Below the pieces are notes generated by a model, which was not told the origin of the DNA, did no database searches, and saw only the letters and a list, made by a program, of their open reading frames with translations. Below are positions 17,259-25,853 of a stretch of 64,000 bases of DNA, piece after piece. Numbering within the stretch: the first letter of the stretch is position 1; the number at the start of each line of letters is the position of its first letter. The translations under genes were made by a program, and so were the position numbers. The stretch comes from Paenibacillus sp. BIC5C1 (GTDB lineage: Bacteria; Bacillota; Bacilli; Paenibacillales; Paenibacillaceae): the NCBI RefSeq assembly GCF_032399705.1, contig NZ_CP135922.1, forward strand, positions 1,922,001 to 1,986,000. Reading direction: 5' to 3'.

Positions 17259-17810
17259 ATGAAGAGATTTTGGGGGCTTACCGCAATTATTTCTATGATT
17301 TTTCTGCTTGCTGGCTGTGGCGGTAAGGACGGTTTTACGATTTTTATCATTGATAACCAAGGAAATCCATCCGTGATCTCGGAGCAGTTGCAAGCTAATT
17401 TGCAGCAAAAGCTGGGTGAGGAGCCCAAAGTGGAAGTTATCACAAGTGCGATGTATGATGTTCAGAAAATTATGGTAGAGTATGCGGCGGGTGGTCATGA
17501 TATTTTCATTTTGCCTGAAGCTGATATGAAGCAGTACGGAAGTAACGGCTCCAATATCCCGCTGGATGATACATTTGATGCGGAGAAGTATAAGCGCGGT
17601 GTATTTGAAGGCGGTGTCTTGGTTGAGAGGGGCGAAGGAGATGACGGTTCAGATATCAAGACAGAATCACATCTCTATGGCATTCCGCTGGAAGATATGC
17701 AAATGTTCAAAGATGTAGATTATGCTGCGCAAAATCTGTTTGCTACCATTCCGGTGTCGGCTTCTAATGTCGAAGAATCCAAGAAAGTGCTGAAGGCGCT
17801 GACAGAGTAA
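17259..17810 (+). CDS. Hypothetical lipoprotein
   Basis: The 183-residue protein has a lipoprotein signal peptide with the lipobox LLAGC (Cys20). The mature part looks alpha/beta (DGFTIFIIDNQGNPSV, HDIFILPEADMKQYG), possibly a substrate-binding-like fold. No known family is recognised. It lies 38 bp upstream of the cobU-like gene, so it may share a transcript with cobalamin genes. Confidence 0.75.
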   Translation: MKRFWGLTAIISMIFLLAGCGGKDGFTIFIIDNQGNPSVISEQLQANLQQKLGEEPKVEVITSAMYDVQKIMVEYAAGGHDIFILPEADMKQYGSNGSNIPLDDTFDAEKYKRGVFEGGVLVERGEGDDGSDIKTESHLYGIPLEDMQMFKDVDYAAQNLFATIPVSASNVEESKKVLKALTE

Positions 17811-17847
17811 ATGCAATCTAGTATGGCTACTGAAGGAGGGGAGCGGA

Positions 17848-18384
17848 TTGCTAATTACGGTCACAGGCGGCATAGGCAGTGGTAAAACCCGATTTGCGCT
17901 TGGATACGCAGCCCGGATTAGCCGGGAGGGCATCTATTTATCCACTGGTGATCATGATCCCGTGATTCCCGAATTGCCATCCGCTCATTATCGTGCCATC
18001 CAGGCTGGGAACGGCCAGCACCTGACGGAGGTGCTTCACCAGATTAATCGGGAATCCAATCTCTTCCTGGCAGATCAGCGGATTGTCATTGTGGATAGTC
18101 TGACCGCATGGATGGCAGCCGGTTTCAGGGCAAGTGATGATCTGGATCAGCAGCGTTCAGAGACACAGCTGCTGTTGGACGCCCTTCTGTCTTACCAGGG
18201 AAAGCTGCTCGTGATTACCAATGAAATGCACGGCTCTTTGTATCCTTCAGAGGAAGAACGAATTTTTGCAGCAAGAATGGCGTCAGTTAACCGGGCGTTG
18301 CAGGCGCATTCGGAACAGATGTATCTCTTAATATCTGGATTGCCCGTTGATCTCAAAGATCGAGGGTTGCGATATGAAGATTAG
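17848..18384 (+). CDS. CobU-like adenosylcobinamide kinase/guanylyltransferase
   Basis: The 178-residue protein has the P-loop GGIGSGKTRFA at its start, a VDSLTAWMA strand, and the CobU C-terminal signature VITNEMHGSLYP...MASVNRALQAHSEQMYLLISGLPVDLK. CobU phosphorylates and guanylylates adenosylcobinamide in the B12 nucleotide loop pathway. The central segment around the guanylylated histidine is divergent (SAHYRAIQAGNGQ instead of H..RR...W.T.E). TTG at 17848 follows GAAGGAGGGGA. A PduO-like adenosyltransferase 0.9 kb downstream fits a cobalamin role. Confidence 0.75.
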   Translation: MLITVTGGIGSGKTRFALGYAARISREGIYLSTGDHDPVIPELPSAHYRAIQAGNGQHLTEVLHQINRESNLFLADQRIVIVDSLTAWMAAGFRASDDLDQQRSETQLLLDALLSYQGKLLVITNEMHGSLYPSEEERIFAARMASVNRALQAHSEQMYLLISGLPVDLKDRGLRYED

Positions 18385-18418
18385 CATTTCATTTTGTTAA
18401 ACGATGGACGAGCGTAAA

Positions 18419-18462
18419 GAAGCCTCCGTCACCACAAATGGTGGTGCGGAGGCTTTATTTTT
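18419..18462. terminator. Intrinsic terminator, convergent genes
   Basis: AAGCCTCCG-CACCAC pairs with GGTGGTGCGGAGGCTT around AAAT, followed by TATTTTTT. It separates the cobU-like gene from convergent dedA. Confidence 0.9.
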
Positions 18463-18487
18463 TGACAAGTGATGCGTGTATATTTCT

Positions 18488-19099
18488 TTATTTCCGAGTT
18501 TTATTTCGTCTGATCCACCAGATTATACAGCCCACAACAATAATCGCCAGAAGTACATATACGACCAGGGAGTACACGTCCATAAAGTGCAGGATACTGT
18601 CCCATGACGCACCGAGGGCCGCACCAACCGAGACGAGAATAATATTCCAGGCCAGTGTTCCAATGGTTGTGAAGAGCAGGAATAAACCAAATTTCATGTT
18701 GGACATGCCGGCAGGAATCGAGATCAGGCTGCGAACAAGGGGAACCATGCGACAGAATAGTACGGTCCACATTCCATATTTGTCAAACCATGCATCGACA
18801 CGGTGTATATCTTCTTTTTTGATCCGCAGAATATGACCCCAACGTTCTACAATCTTCTCCAGCCGATTGACATCAATCAGCAGTCCGATCCCATAAAGAA
18901 TGACAGCCCCAAGCACAGAACCAATGGTAGCCGCAATAATGACACCGGGAAGGGTCAGGCTGGTGTAGGTGGTCATGAAACCGCCAAAAGGTAATATGAT
19001 TTCCGAGGGGATGGGGGGAAATACGTTTTCGAGCGCAATAATGAGTGCAATGCCTATGTAGCCGTATTGTTCCATGAAATCGGTTATCCAGTTTTGCAT
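18488..19099 (-). CDS. DedA family membrane protein
   Basis: The 203-residue protein carries the DedA signature: ENVFPPIPSEIILPFGG near residues 24-40 and FCRMVPLVRSLISIPAGMSNM in the middle, with four to five hydrophobic segments. DedA proteins help lipid carrier (undecaprenyl phosphate or phospholipid) movement across the membrane. ATG at 19099 follows AGGAGA; further upstream codons lack a ribosome site. It lies on the minus strand between two plus-strand cobalamin genes. Confidence 0.9.
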   Translation of the reverse strand: MQNWITDFMEQYGYIGIALIIALENVFPPIPSEIILPFGGFMTTYTSLTLPGVIIAATIGSVLGAVILYGIGLLIDVNRLEKIVERWGHILRIKKEDIHRVDAWFDKYGMWTVLFCRMVPLVRSLISIPAGMSNMKFGLFLLFTTIGTLAWNIILVSVGAALGASWDSILHFMDVYSLVVYVLLAIIVVGCIIWWIRRNKTRK

Positions 19100-19325
19100 A
19101 ATCGTCTCCTCTACTTTTGGTTTGCAAGGATTTGGCGTATACTCGGCAGAGTACACCAACTCATATATACGTGTGAAGGATCTCACTGGTTTCTGAAAAT
19201 AATAGCATTCCCGTATTCATAGTAGGTCAAGTATACTAATTAAGTTACACTCTAAAAGGGCATGCATTTATATTTAACCCCAGCGTTCTACCATGCGAAT
19301 GATATTAACAATAGGAGGGATTACA

Positions 19326-19907
19326 ATGGGCATATATACACGAACAGGTGACGAGGGACAGACCTCAGTCATTGGTGGACGGGTCATCAAGGACGATGAC
19401 CGAGTTGAAGCTTACGGGACAATTGATGAGCTGAATTGTTTTGTTGGGCAGGCCATCAGTTTTATTGATCAAGCAAACGGAAAATTTGAGGATTTGCGTG
19501 AACACTTGCTCGAAATTCAGCAAGAATTGTTTGATTGCGGATCCGATCTCGCCTTTGTAAAAATTAGCGAAACCAAATATAAAGTGCGGGATGAGATGGT
19601 CACCCGGCTTGAGCAATGGATTGATCAGTATGATGCGGAGAATCCGAAGGTGGAGCGGTTTATTTTGCCTGGGGGCAGTCTACTCTCTTCCACATTACAT
19701 GTCTGTCGCACAGTATGTCGCCGCGCCGAACGTCGCGCCGTAACGCTCGGACAGCATACCGATATCAACCCTTCTGTACGACGTTATTTGAACCGTCTGT
19801 CTGATTATTTCTTCGTTGTAGCTCGGACTGCCAATGCGAGACAACAGGTAGCTGACATTGAGTATGTGCGGAGCAAAAAAGTATTCCGCCGCAAAGACAA
19901 AGAATGA
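19326..19907 (+). CDS. Cob(I)alamin adenosyltransferase, PduO type
   Basis: The 193-residue protein transfers the adenosyl group of ATP to cob(I)alamin. Signature parts are IYTRTGDEGQTSVIGG at residues 3-18, VEAYGTIDELNCFVGQ, and VCRRAERRAVTL plus YLNRLSDYFFVVAR near the C-terminus. ATG at 19326 follows AGGAGGGA. It overlaps the next gene by 4 bp (ATGA), so the two are translationally coupled. Confidence 0.95.
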   Translation: MGIYTRTGDEGQTSVIGGRVIKDDDRVEAYGTIDELNCFVGQAISFIDQANGKFEDLREHLLEIQQELFDCGSDLAFVKISETKYKVRDEMVTRLEQWIDQYDAENPKVERFILPGGSLLSSTLHVCRTVCRRAERRAVTLGQHTDINPSVRRYLNRLSDYFFVVARTANARQQVADIEYVRSKKVFRRKDKE

Positions 19908-20887
19908 GCGATTATTATTCACCACTTACTTACACGGTTTCCGAAAATGAAGATGGCTGGCTGCTGAAGACTGTGCTTCAGCGGCGTCTACAGGTTTCGC
20001 GCAAGCTCCTGTCGAGAATCAAACTTACAGAGCGGGGAATTATGTTGAATGGCGAGCGGGTATACATCAGCGTCAAAGTTAGCACAGGTGACGTCCTGGA
20101 AGTTCGGATGGAACAGGAAGAGTCGGATGATATTTTACCTGAGCCGATTCCCTTTACGATACTGTATGAAGATGAGCACTTGCTTATTGTGAACAAGGAT
20201 TCCGGTGTCATCGTACATCCAACACATGGGCATTACACAGGTACATTGGCAAACGGGGTTGTCCATTATTGGAAGACTAAAGGCGATCGTTTCCGTTTCA
20301 GACCGATTCATCGATTGGATCAGGAAACATCTGGTGTGCTGGCAATCGCGAAAAATCCATATGTGCACCAGCATGTGTCTGAGCAGATGATCGCAGGAAC
20401 GGTAGATAAAAAATATATTGCCTTTGTGCACGGTAGTCCTGCCCAAGAAGAGGGGGCCATCGATGGCCCGATTGATCGTGATCCCGAAGAGCCGCATCGT
20501 CGAATCGTTACACCTGACGGGTATGCGGCAAGAACGTTATACACGACCGTTGCAAGGTGGGCGGGCGGAAGCGCTAGTGCGGTGAGCCTGAAGCTGGAGA
20601 GCGGCAGAACCCATCAAATTAGGGTACACATGACATCGATTGGCTGCCCTTTAATTGGGGATCGGATGTACAAGACCCTTCCTATGCATGAGTTCGATGA
20701 GCAGACCCTGGCTGTTCGGGAGGAACGAGACACTTGGATTGCCCGTCAGGCATTGCACGCATGTGAGCTGGCGTTTGAACATCCCATTTTGCAAAAAAGG
20801 ATGACGTTCCAAGCACCTTTACCCGCAGATATGGCAGCCCTGGAGGCTCGCCTGGATGCTGAGGCATCCCCGAGAGAATTGTTGTAA
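19904..20887 (+). CDS. RluA family pseudouridine synthase
   Basis: The 327-residue protein has an N-terminal S4-like domain (LLKTVLQRRLQVSRKLLSRIK) and the RluA catalytic core HRLDQETSGVLAIAKN with the catalytic Asp, plus SGRTHQIRVHM. It modifies uridine in rRNA or tRNA; the site is not predictable. Start ATG overlaps the stop of the adenosyltransferase gene. Confidence 0.92.
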   Translation: MSDYYSPLTYTVSENEDGWLLKTVLQRRLQVSRKLLSRIKLTERGIMLNGERVYISVKVSTGDVLEVRMEQEESDDILPEPIPFTILYEDEHLLIVNKDSGVIVHPTHGHYTGTLANGVVHYWKTKGDRFRFRPIHRLDQETSGVLAIAKNPYVHQHVSEQMIAGTVDKKYIAFVHGSPAQEEGAIDGPIDRDPEEPHRRIVTPDGYAARTLYTTVARWAGGSASAVSLKLESGRTHQIRVHMTSIGCPLIGDRMYKTLPMHEFDEQTLAVREERDTWIARQALHACELAFEHPILQKRMTFQAPLPADMAALEARLDAEASPRELL

Positions 20888-21213
20888 GCCTGTTAAACGG
20901 CCTTTGATTCGCGCTGGTGCAGAATCTCAATGCACGGTGCCCTGCTGTCAATCAATGTTAGTTAGCTTAACCCGTGTGAGGGATGCAAATGCACCCGAAC
21001 AAAATGCCGCAGGCTAAGGTTGTAAGGTTGTAAGGTTGTAAGGTTTTATGTTTTAGGCTTTTGATCCTAAAGCCGAATGGACATTTTCTCATTCGAGAAG
21101 AGGTTTAAAAATACAGTGCGATGGTATCGGTTTGGAGCGACTTTTGGATTTGCGAAGCAAACCAAGGGAAGCGAGAAATCGAAACCGGAGCACACATAGG
21201 AGGACAAGTAACG
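20888..21213 (+). other. Intergenic region with 8-bp tandem repeat
   Basis: A 326-bp spacer without a supported gene. It holds four tandem copies of TAAGGTTG/T at 21015-21046, a small hairpin GGCTTT/AAAGCC at about 21056-21074, and imperfect stems at about 21126-21187 in the 5' region of the ArsC-like gene. No clear promoter was found. Confidence 0.6.
21015..21046 (+). repeat. 8-bp tandem repeat, four copies
   Basis: TAAGGTTG occurs three times head to tail, with a fourth copy TAAGGTTT. Confidence 0.95.
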
Positions 21214-21579
21214 ATGAGTAATCTAAAAGTATATCAATACGCTAAATGTGGCACGTGCCGTAAAGCGGTAAAATGGCTGGAAGCTCAGGGGCATGAACTG
21301 GAATTATTTCCTATTTTCGACACCCCCCCAACCGAAGAAGAATTAACGGAGTTGATTCAGAAGAGCGGACTTGAAGTGAAAAAGTTTTTCAATACGAGTG
21401 GGGAAGTGTACAAGGAGCAGCAATTGAAGGACAAGCTGCCGGGGCTGTCCACAGAAGAGCAGATTCGTTTGCTGGCTTCCAATGGGCGCCTGATTAAACG
21501 CCCAATCGTTACGGATGGTCACAAAGTGACCGTAGGATTCAAGGAAGATACGTATGAAGAGGAATGGAACAACGCGTAA
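21214..21579 (+). CDS. ArsC/Spx family protein (YusI-like)
   Basis: The 121-residue thioredoxin-fold protein begins VYQYAKCGTCRKAVKWLE; the CxxC pair is as in the ArsC/Spx/MgsR family. The second half has FFNTSGEVYKE and RLIKRPIVTDG, the family RPI motif. ATG at 21214 follows AGGAGGA. The CGTC motif and length resemble the arsenate-reductase-like YusI; a redox or regulatory role is possible but not decided. Confidence 0.85.
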   Translation: MSNLKVYQYAKCGTCRKAVKWLEAQGHELELFPIFDTPPTEEELTELIQKSGLEVKKFFNTSGEVYKEQQLKDKLPGLSTEEQIRLLASNGRLIKRPIVTDGHKVTVGFKEDTYEEEWNNA

Positions 21580-21624
21580 TTTATTGATTAATGATTTCAT
21601 TGATTGTTAAATGAACCAAGGTAA

Positions 21625-21662
21625 AAAAGGCTCTGAATGTTCAAATTTCAGGGCTTTTTTGG
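21625..21662 (+). terminator. Intrinsic terminator after ArsC-like gene
   Basis: AAAAGGCTCTGAA and TTTCAGGGCTTTTTT pair around an 8-nt loop. Confidence 0.88.
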
Positions 21663-21721
21663 CTGGTCGATCCTTGGCGGAACTATGCTATAATGATAGA
21701 ATTAGTTCGATATTTTATTTG

Positions 21722-21956
21722 CTATAGAAACTTAGCTAAAGATTTACACGAGAATGGAGAGGACAGAAATAACCTGAAGAAGCGGAGCTAAAAGCTTTCT
21801 AAAAGAAAGCTCCATCGGAAGCATACACTTCGCCTTTACCACCGGATTTTCCCTTTTGAATAAGGGAATCAAAAAAATCTGGGGATAACAGCGATCAGAA
21901 GGTTGTTCTGTCATCGGAGTGGCAAGTGTAATTATTTTTAGTTCAATTTTCTATGG
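21722..21956 (+). repeat. Structured element with terminal inverted repeats
   Basis: A 235-bp intergenic stretch has imperfect terminal inverted repeats (left arm 21722-21749 starting CTATAGAAA; right arm 21926-21956 ending TTTCTATGG). Inside are a perfect AGCTTTCT/AGAAAGCT hairpin (21793-21811), a CCGGATTT/AAATCTGG stem with a nested TTCCCTT/AAGGGAA hairpin (21842-21882), and a CAGAA/TTCTG hairpin (21896-21910). TACACTT-C-GCC (21824-21834) can pair with GGCAAGTGTA (21921-21930), competing with the outer arms. It lacks an open frame. It resembles a Paenibacillus intergenic repeat family I think I have seen, but I cannot verify copy number here. It may be a MITE-like repeat or a structured RNA. 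Confidence 0.6.
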
Positions 21957-21983
21957 AATCAGGACAGGAGAGAACAAATTCAA

Positions 21984-22877
21984 GTGAATCAACGTAATGA
22001 ACCTACTTTGTTGCTGGTAGATGGTATGGCGGTGTTGTTCCGTGCGTTCTATGCAACATCTGCAAGCGGATATATCAGACGTACAAAGGCAGGCGTGCCA
22101 ACCAACGCAGTATACGGATTTATCCGTTATTTCTGGGATGCGGTTCAGACCTTTGGGCCAAGTCATGTCGTATGCTGTTGGGATATGGGAGGCAAGACGT
22201 TTCGCGGTGAAGAGTATGCAGCGTATAAGGGGAACCGTCCGGAAGCTCCGGATGATCTGATTCCTCAGTTTGCTCTGATTCGTGAAGTGATGGATAGTTT
22301 AAACATTCCGAATATTGGCGCTCAAGGATATGAGGCTGATGATTGCATCGGTACACTTGCCAAGTATTACACCGAGCAGACGGATATGAACGTGATGGTA
22401 CTTACGGGTGACCATGATATGCTGCAACTGATTGATGATCGTACAAGCATTATTATTATGAAAAAAGGTCATGGCAATTATATGGTGTATACGCCTGAAT
22501 CCCTAATGACGGAGAAACAACTGACACCTCGTCAAGTGATTGACATGAAAGGTCTGATGGGCGATGCCAGTGACAATTATCCTGGAGTACGGGGCATTGG
22601 GGAGAAGACGGCTTTGAAACTTGTGCAGGAGTTTGGCTCCATTGAAGGTATTTTGGACAATATGGATAAACTTACCCCTTCGGTACGCAACAAGATTGAG
22701 AATGATCTCGACATGCTTCATCTGTCCCGCAAACTGGCAGAGATTCACTGTGCAGTTCCGGTAGCTTGTGCACTGGATGTATGTGAATTGCGTCTTGATC
22801 CGGATATGGTGATGGACAAGTTCGAACAACTTGAGATGAAGAGCCTGGGCTCTTGGATGGGAGTGGCAATAGGGTGA
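21984..22877 (+). CDS. 5'-3' exonuclease (PolA N-domain type)
   Basis: The 297-residue stand-alone flap/5'-3' exonuclease matches the N-terminal domain of DNA polymerase I. Metal-binding and conserved segments are LLLVDGMAVLFRAFYA, CCWDMGGKTFR, YEADDCIGTLA, LTGDHDMLQL and the helix-hairpin-helix GDASDNYPGVRGIGEKTALKLV. It removes RNA primers and flaps. GTG start follows AGGAGAG at 21966-21972. It is translationally close to the next gene (stop at 22877). Confidence 0.93.
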   Translation: MNQRNEPTLLLVDGMAVLFRAFYATSASGYIRRTKAGVPTNAVYGFIRYFWDAVQTFGPSHVVCCWDMGGKTFRGEEYAAYKGNRPEAPDDLIPQFALIREVMDSLNIPNIGAQGYEADDCIGTLAKYYTEQTDMNVMVLTGDHDMLQLIDDRTSIIIMKKGHGNYMVYTPESLMTEKQLTPRQVIDMKGLMGDASDNYPGVRGIGEKTALKLVQEFGSIEGILDNMDKLTPSVRNKIENDLDMLHLSRKLAEIHCAVPVACALDVCELRLDPDMVMDKFEQLEMKSLGSWMGVAIG

Positions 22878-22882
22878 GTAGC

Positions 22883-23989
22883 ATGCAGACAAAACGGACG
22901 GGCAAAAAGTGGTGGACAGGGGCTATGGCCCTCGTCCTTGCTTTGCCTGTAATCCTTTCAGGAGCGGTGAGTGCTCCACAGACAGTAGATGCCAAAGCGG
23001 CAATTAGCACCAAAGTACAGAAAGTAAAAGCAGCAGGACGCAGTTTTACCGTGCAGACGGTTAGTATTCCCAAGGGTACACCAGTTACCGTAGGATTAGC
23101 GAAGAAGCAGGTCGGTCAGACGGCAACATTACCTTCAATTGTTAAGGCATATGGCGCGCAAGCGGCCATTAACGGAGCATTTTTTGAAGCATATAACGGA
23201 GCTCCAGATCCATACGGCATGTTAATAGCAAACGGCAAAGTCATACATATTGGAAGATACGGAACAACGATTGGGTTTAAGGAAGATGGCTCAGCCATCA
23301 TGGATTCGCTTCAAGTGAGTCTGACGGGTAAAGTAACAGATACAGAAGGAAAGTCACGCAGTTGGTATGCGACCTTTATTAACCGAACACCTTCCGCGAA
23401 TGCGAGTATTACGATGTTATACACGCCAGAGCGGGGATCTACAGTCGGGTTCAAAGGAGGTACGGCGGTTGTGATGGAGAAAGGGATTGTCACCAAGAAA
23501 GTACCGAATACCAATGTAGCCATTCCGAAGAATGGATCGGTACTGGTCTTCACGGGTAATCAGAAATCTTCGTCGGACCGCTTTACCGTTGGATCAACTG
23601 TAGAGATGAATTATAAATACACCAATGCAGCAGGCAAAGAGATCCCTTGGCAAGATGTAGTCACCGCTGTGGGCGCAGGTCCACGTCTGGTGAAAGACGG
23701 CAAAATTGCCGTAAATCCAGCGAGTGAGGGCTTCAAGGATACCAAAATTCTCAATGCCTCCGGCGCAAGAAGTGGTATTGCCATTATGGCCGACGGATCG
23801 GTGATGTTGGCTACCGTGTCAGGAGCGACGATTAAGGAATGGGCTGCTGTCATGCAGAAGCTTGGTGCCAAGCAGGCAATGAACCTGGATGGAGGTGCAT
23901 CTTCTGGCATGTATGCTGGCGGCAAAATGCTTACTTCCCCGGGCCGCTTGTTAAGTAATACACTTGTTTTTGGTGGCTCTGTTCGTTAA
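22883..23989 (+). CDS. Phosphodiester glycosidase (NAGPA) domain protein, secreted
   Basis: The 368-residue protein begins with a basic stretch and a signal peptide (about residues 1-37; TGAMALVLALPVILSGAVSA). The mature part is a NAGPA-type domain, with AAINGAFFEAYNGAPDPYGMLI, GAGPRLVKDGKI, ARSGIAIMADGSVMLATV and AMNLDGGASSGMY. These domains act on exported sugar phosphodiesters or cell-wall material. ATG at 22883 is chosen because AGGGTGAG lies just upstream; GTG at 22874, overlapping the exonuclease stop, is an alternative. Confidence 0.87.
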   Translation: MQTKRTGKKWWTGAMALVLALPVILSGAVSAPQTVDAKAAISTKVQKVKAAGRSFTVQTVSIPKGTPVTVGLAKKQVGQTATLPSIVKAYGAQAAINGAFFEAYNGAPDPYGMLIANGKVIHIGRYGTTIGFKEDGSAIMDSLQVSLTGKVTDTEGKSRSWYATFINRTPSANASITMLYTPERGSTVGFKGGTAVVMEKGIVTKKVPNTNVAIPKNGSVLVFTGNQKSSSDRFTVGSTVEMNYKYTNAAGKEIPWQDVVTAVGAGPRLVKDGKIAVNPASEGFKDTKILNASGARSGIAIMADGSVMLATVSGATIKEWAAVMQKLGAKQAMNLDGGASSGMYAGGKMLTSPGRLLSNTLVFGGSVR

Positions 23990-24018
23990 AAGAAAGCTAA
24001 TATGGGAGGTAGGATCAG

Positions 24019-24714
24019 ATGACACTCACTCATAACCGGAAGCCAGATGAAAACAAAACGGCGGTATTAGCTGTAAACGTAGGGCAACTTCAGGCCTTGC
24101 CTGGCCAGAAGCGCGAAGTGATGAGCGGCATTGTGAAACATCCCATATCCAGCCCGGTCTTCCTGTCATTCACCGGAATGACAGGGGATGCCCAGGCTGA
24201 TCTGGAGCATCATGGTGGACCTGACAAGGCGGTTTGTGTATACGATTACAGTCGTTATCCGGCGCTTGAACAACTGATGGATCGCAAGCTGGACTGGGGG
24301 GCTTGTGGAGAAAATCTGACAGTTGAAGGCTGTATGGAGGAAGAAGTCCGCATTGGTGATGTGTATCAATTGGGGGAAGCCACGGTACAGGTCAGCCAGC
24401 CAAGACAGCCTTGCTTCAAGCTTGGTGCACGGTATGATTACAAAGAGCTGCCTGTTTATTTTCAGGATAGCGGGCATACCGGATTTTATTTTCGGGTCTT
24501 GCAAGAGGGAGAGGTAACTCCTTCTGCAATATTAAGACGTATAAGCACAGATCCTGCATCAATGACCATTCTGGAAGCCAATCGAATTATGCATCAGGGG
24601 AAGCAGGATGCCGTTGCTATGCGTGCTCTACTGGCCATTCCAACGTTATCCGACAGCTGGAAACAGACCTTATTGAAGCGATTGGCCAAGCTCGAAACTG
24701 CTGAACAGGACTAA
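24019..24714 (+). CDS. MOSC domain protein (YiiM-like)
   Basis: The 231-residue protein has a MOSC domain: VFLSFTGMTGDAQADLEHHGGPDKAVCVYD, GENLTVEGCMEEEVRIGD and the conserved cysteine in RQPCFKL. MOSC domains bind molybdenum cofactor or carry sulfur to it. The YiiM-type C-terminal helical part (PASMTILEANRIMHQ) is present. GGGAGG precedes the ATG. Substrate is not known. Confidence 0.88.
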   Translation: MTLTHNRKPDENKTAVLAVNVGQLQALPGQKREVMSGIVKHPISSPVFLSFTGMTGDAQADLEHHGGPDKAVCVYDYSRYPALEQLMDRKLDWGACGENLTVEGCMEEEVRIGDVYQLGEATVQVSQPRQPCFKLGARYDYKELPVYFQDSGHTGFYFRVLQEGEVTPSAILRRISTDPASMTILEANRIMHQGKQDAVAMRALLAIPTLSDSWKQTLLKRLAKLETAEQD

Positions 24715-24791
24715 TCATGCTGTTGTTCCGTCTTTTAGAGAACAGATTTGAAGATCCATTTAATTTTAAACTACTAGGGAGTGTGACTAAC

Positions 24792-25670
24792 ATGACGATT
24801 TTAGGCGCAATTGAAGCTGGAGGAACCAAATTTGTATGTGGTATCGGTACGGAAGAAGGAGAAGTTCTTGAACGCGTAAGTTTTCCAACGACGACACCGG
24901 AAGAGACGATGGCACAAGTAATCGCTTTTTTTGAAGGTAAAGGTATTGAAGCTTTGGGTGTAGGTTCATTTGGTCCAATTGATCCGATTGAAGGAAGCCC
25001 GACTTATGGTTACATCACAACAACACCGAAACCGCATTGGGGGCAGTACAACCTTATTGGTAAGCTCAAAGAGCACTTTGATGTACCGATGACGTTCGAC
25101 ACGGATGTAAACGGTGCTGCGCTTGGGGAAGCAACCTGGGGGGCTGCACAAGGCCTGGATAGCTGTCTGTATATTACTGTCGGAACGGGAATTGGTGCAG
25201 GCGCAGTTGTAGGTGGCAAAATGGTCCATGGATTGTCGCATCCAGAGATGGGACACATCATTGTCCGCAGACATCCCGAAGATACATATGAAGGGTTCTG
25301 TCCGTATCATGGGGACTGTCTGGAAGGCCTTGCCGCAGGTCCTGCCATCAATAAACGTTGGAATCAACCGGCTTACGAACTGCCAGCCGATCACAAGGCC
25401 TGGGAGATTGAAGCACATTACCTGGCGCATGCCCTGATGAATTATGTATTGATCCTCACACCTCAGAAAATTGTAATGGGTGGCGGTGTGATGAAGCAGG
25501 AGCATCTGTTCCCAATGGTTCGCAGCAAATTGCAGGAATTGCTCGCTGGATACGTTCAGCACCCTGCACTTCAATCCGAAATTGACCAGTATGTCGTTTC
25601 ACCGGGACTTGGCGATAATGCGGGACTGTGTGGTTCGCTTGCACTGGCGAAATTGGCTTTGAACAAGTAA
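24792..25670 (+). CDS. Fructokinase, ROK family
   Basis: The 292-residue sugar kinase starts ILGAIEAGGTKFVCGIG (phosphate-binding motif). It carries DTDVNGAALGEATWGAA, VGTGIGAGAVVGG, a zinc site in the EGFCPYHGDCLEG and HPEMGH regions, and GGGVMKQ. This is the fructokinase/mannokinase ROK subgroup (GmuE/ScrK-like). ATG at 24792 with GGGAG upstream is preferred over upstream in-frame codons from 24717. Confidence 0.9.
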   Translation: MTILGAIEAGGTKFVCGIGTEEGEVLERVSFPTTTPEETMAQVIAFFEGKGIEALGVGSFGPIDPIEGSPTYGYITTTPKPHWGQYNLIGKLKEHFDVPMTFDTDVNGAALGEATWGAAQGLDSCLYITVGTGIGAGAVVGGKMVHGLSHPEMGHIIVRRHPEDTYEGFCPYHGDCLEGLAAGPAINKRWNQPAYELPADHKAWEIEAHYLAHALMNYVLILTPQKIVMGGGVMKQEHLFPMVRSKLQELLAGYVQHPALQSEIDQYVVSPGLGDNAGLCGSLALAKLALNK

Positions 25671-25689
25671 TAGCTTTACAAACAAGTAG

Positions 25690-25717
25690 TTGACGAATTT
25701 TTCCATTGTGGTAATAT
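25690..25717 (+). promoter_or_regulatory. Sigma-A promoter ahead of a terminator
   Basis: TTGACG at 25690-25695 and TAATAT at 25712-25717 are 16 bp apart. A strong terminator follows only about 40 bp later, so the transcript could be short or attenuated. Confidence 0.5.
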
Positions 25718-25750
25718 ATGAGCAACAGCATAGCACGGTTAAATGAGGAA

Positions 25751-25792
25751 GCACCTCTCTTGCATGGATTTTGCAGGAGAGGTGTTTTTTTG
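25751..25792 (+). terminator. Intrinsic terminator
   Basis: CACCTCTC-TTGCA pairs with TGCAGGAGAGGTG and is followed by seven T. It may end the ROK transcript or attenuate the one downstream. Confidence 0.9.
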
Positions 25793-25853
25793 TGCTGCTT
25801 AATTTAGCACATACAGGCTGTGTCGAGCTGAACTATTGAAGGAGGGACAAGAT

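Noticed and set aside
21015..21046. 8-bp tandem repeat as a possible CRISPR or origin repeat
   Set aside because: Copies are adjacent with no spacers, only four copies, and no DnaA-box pattern or cas genes.
25718..25805. Small frame starting at ATG 25718
   Set aside because: No ribosome site, and it runs through the terminator stem.
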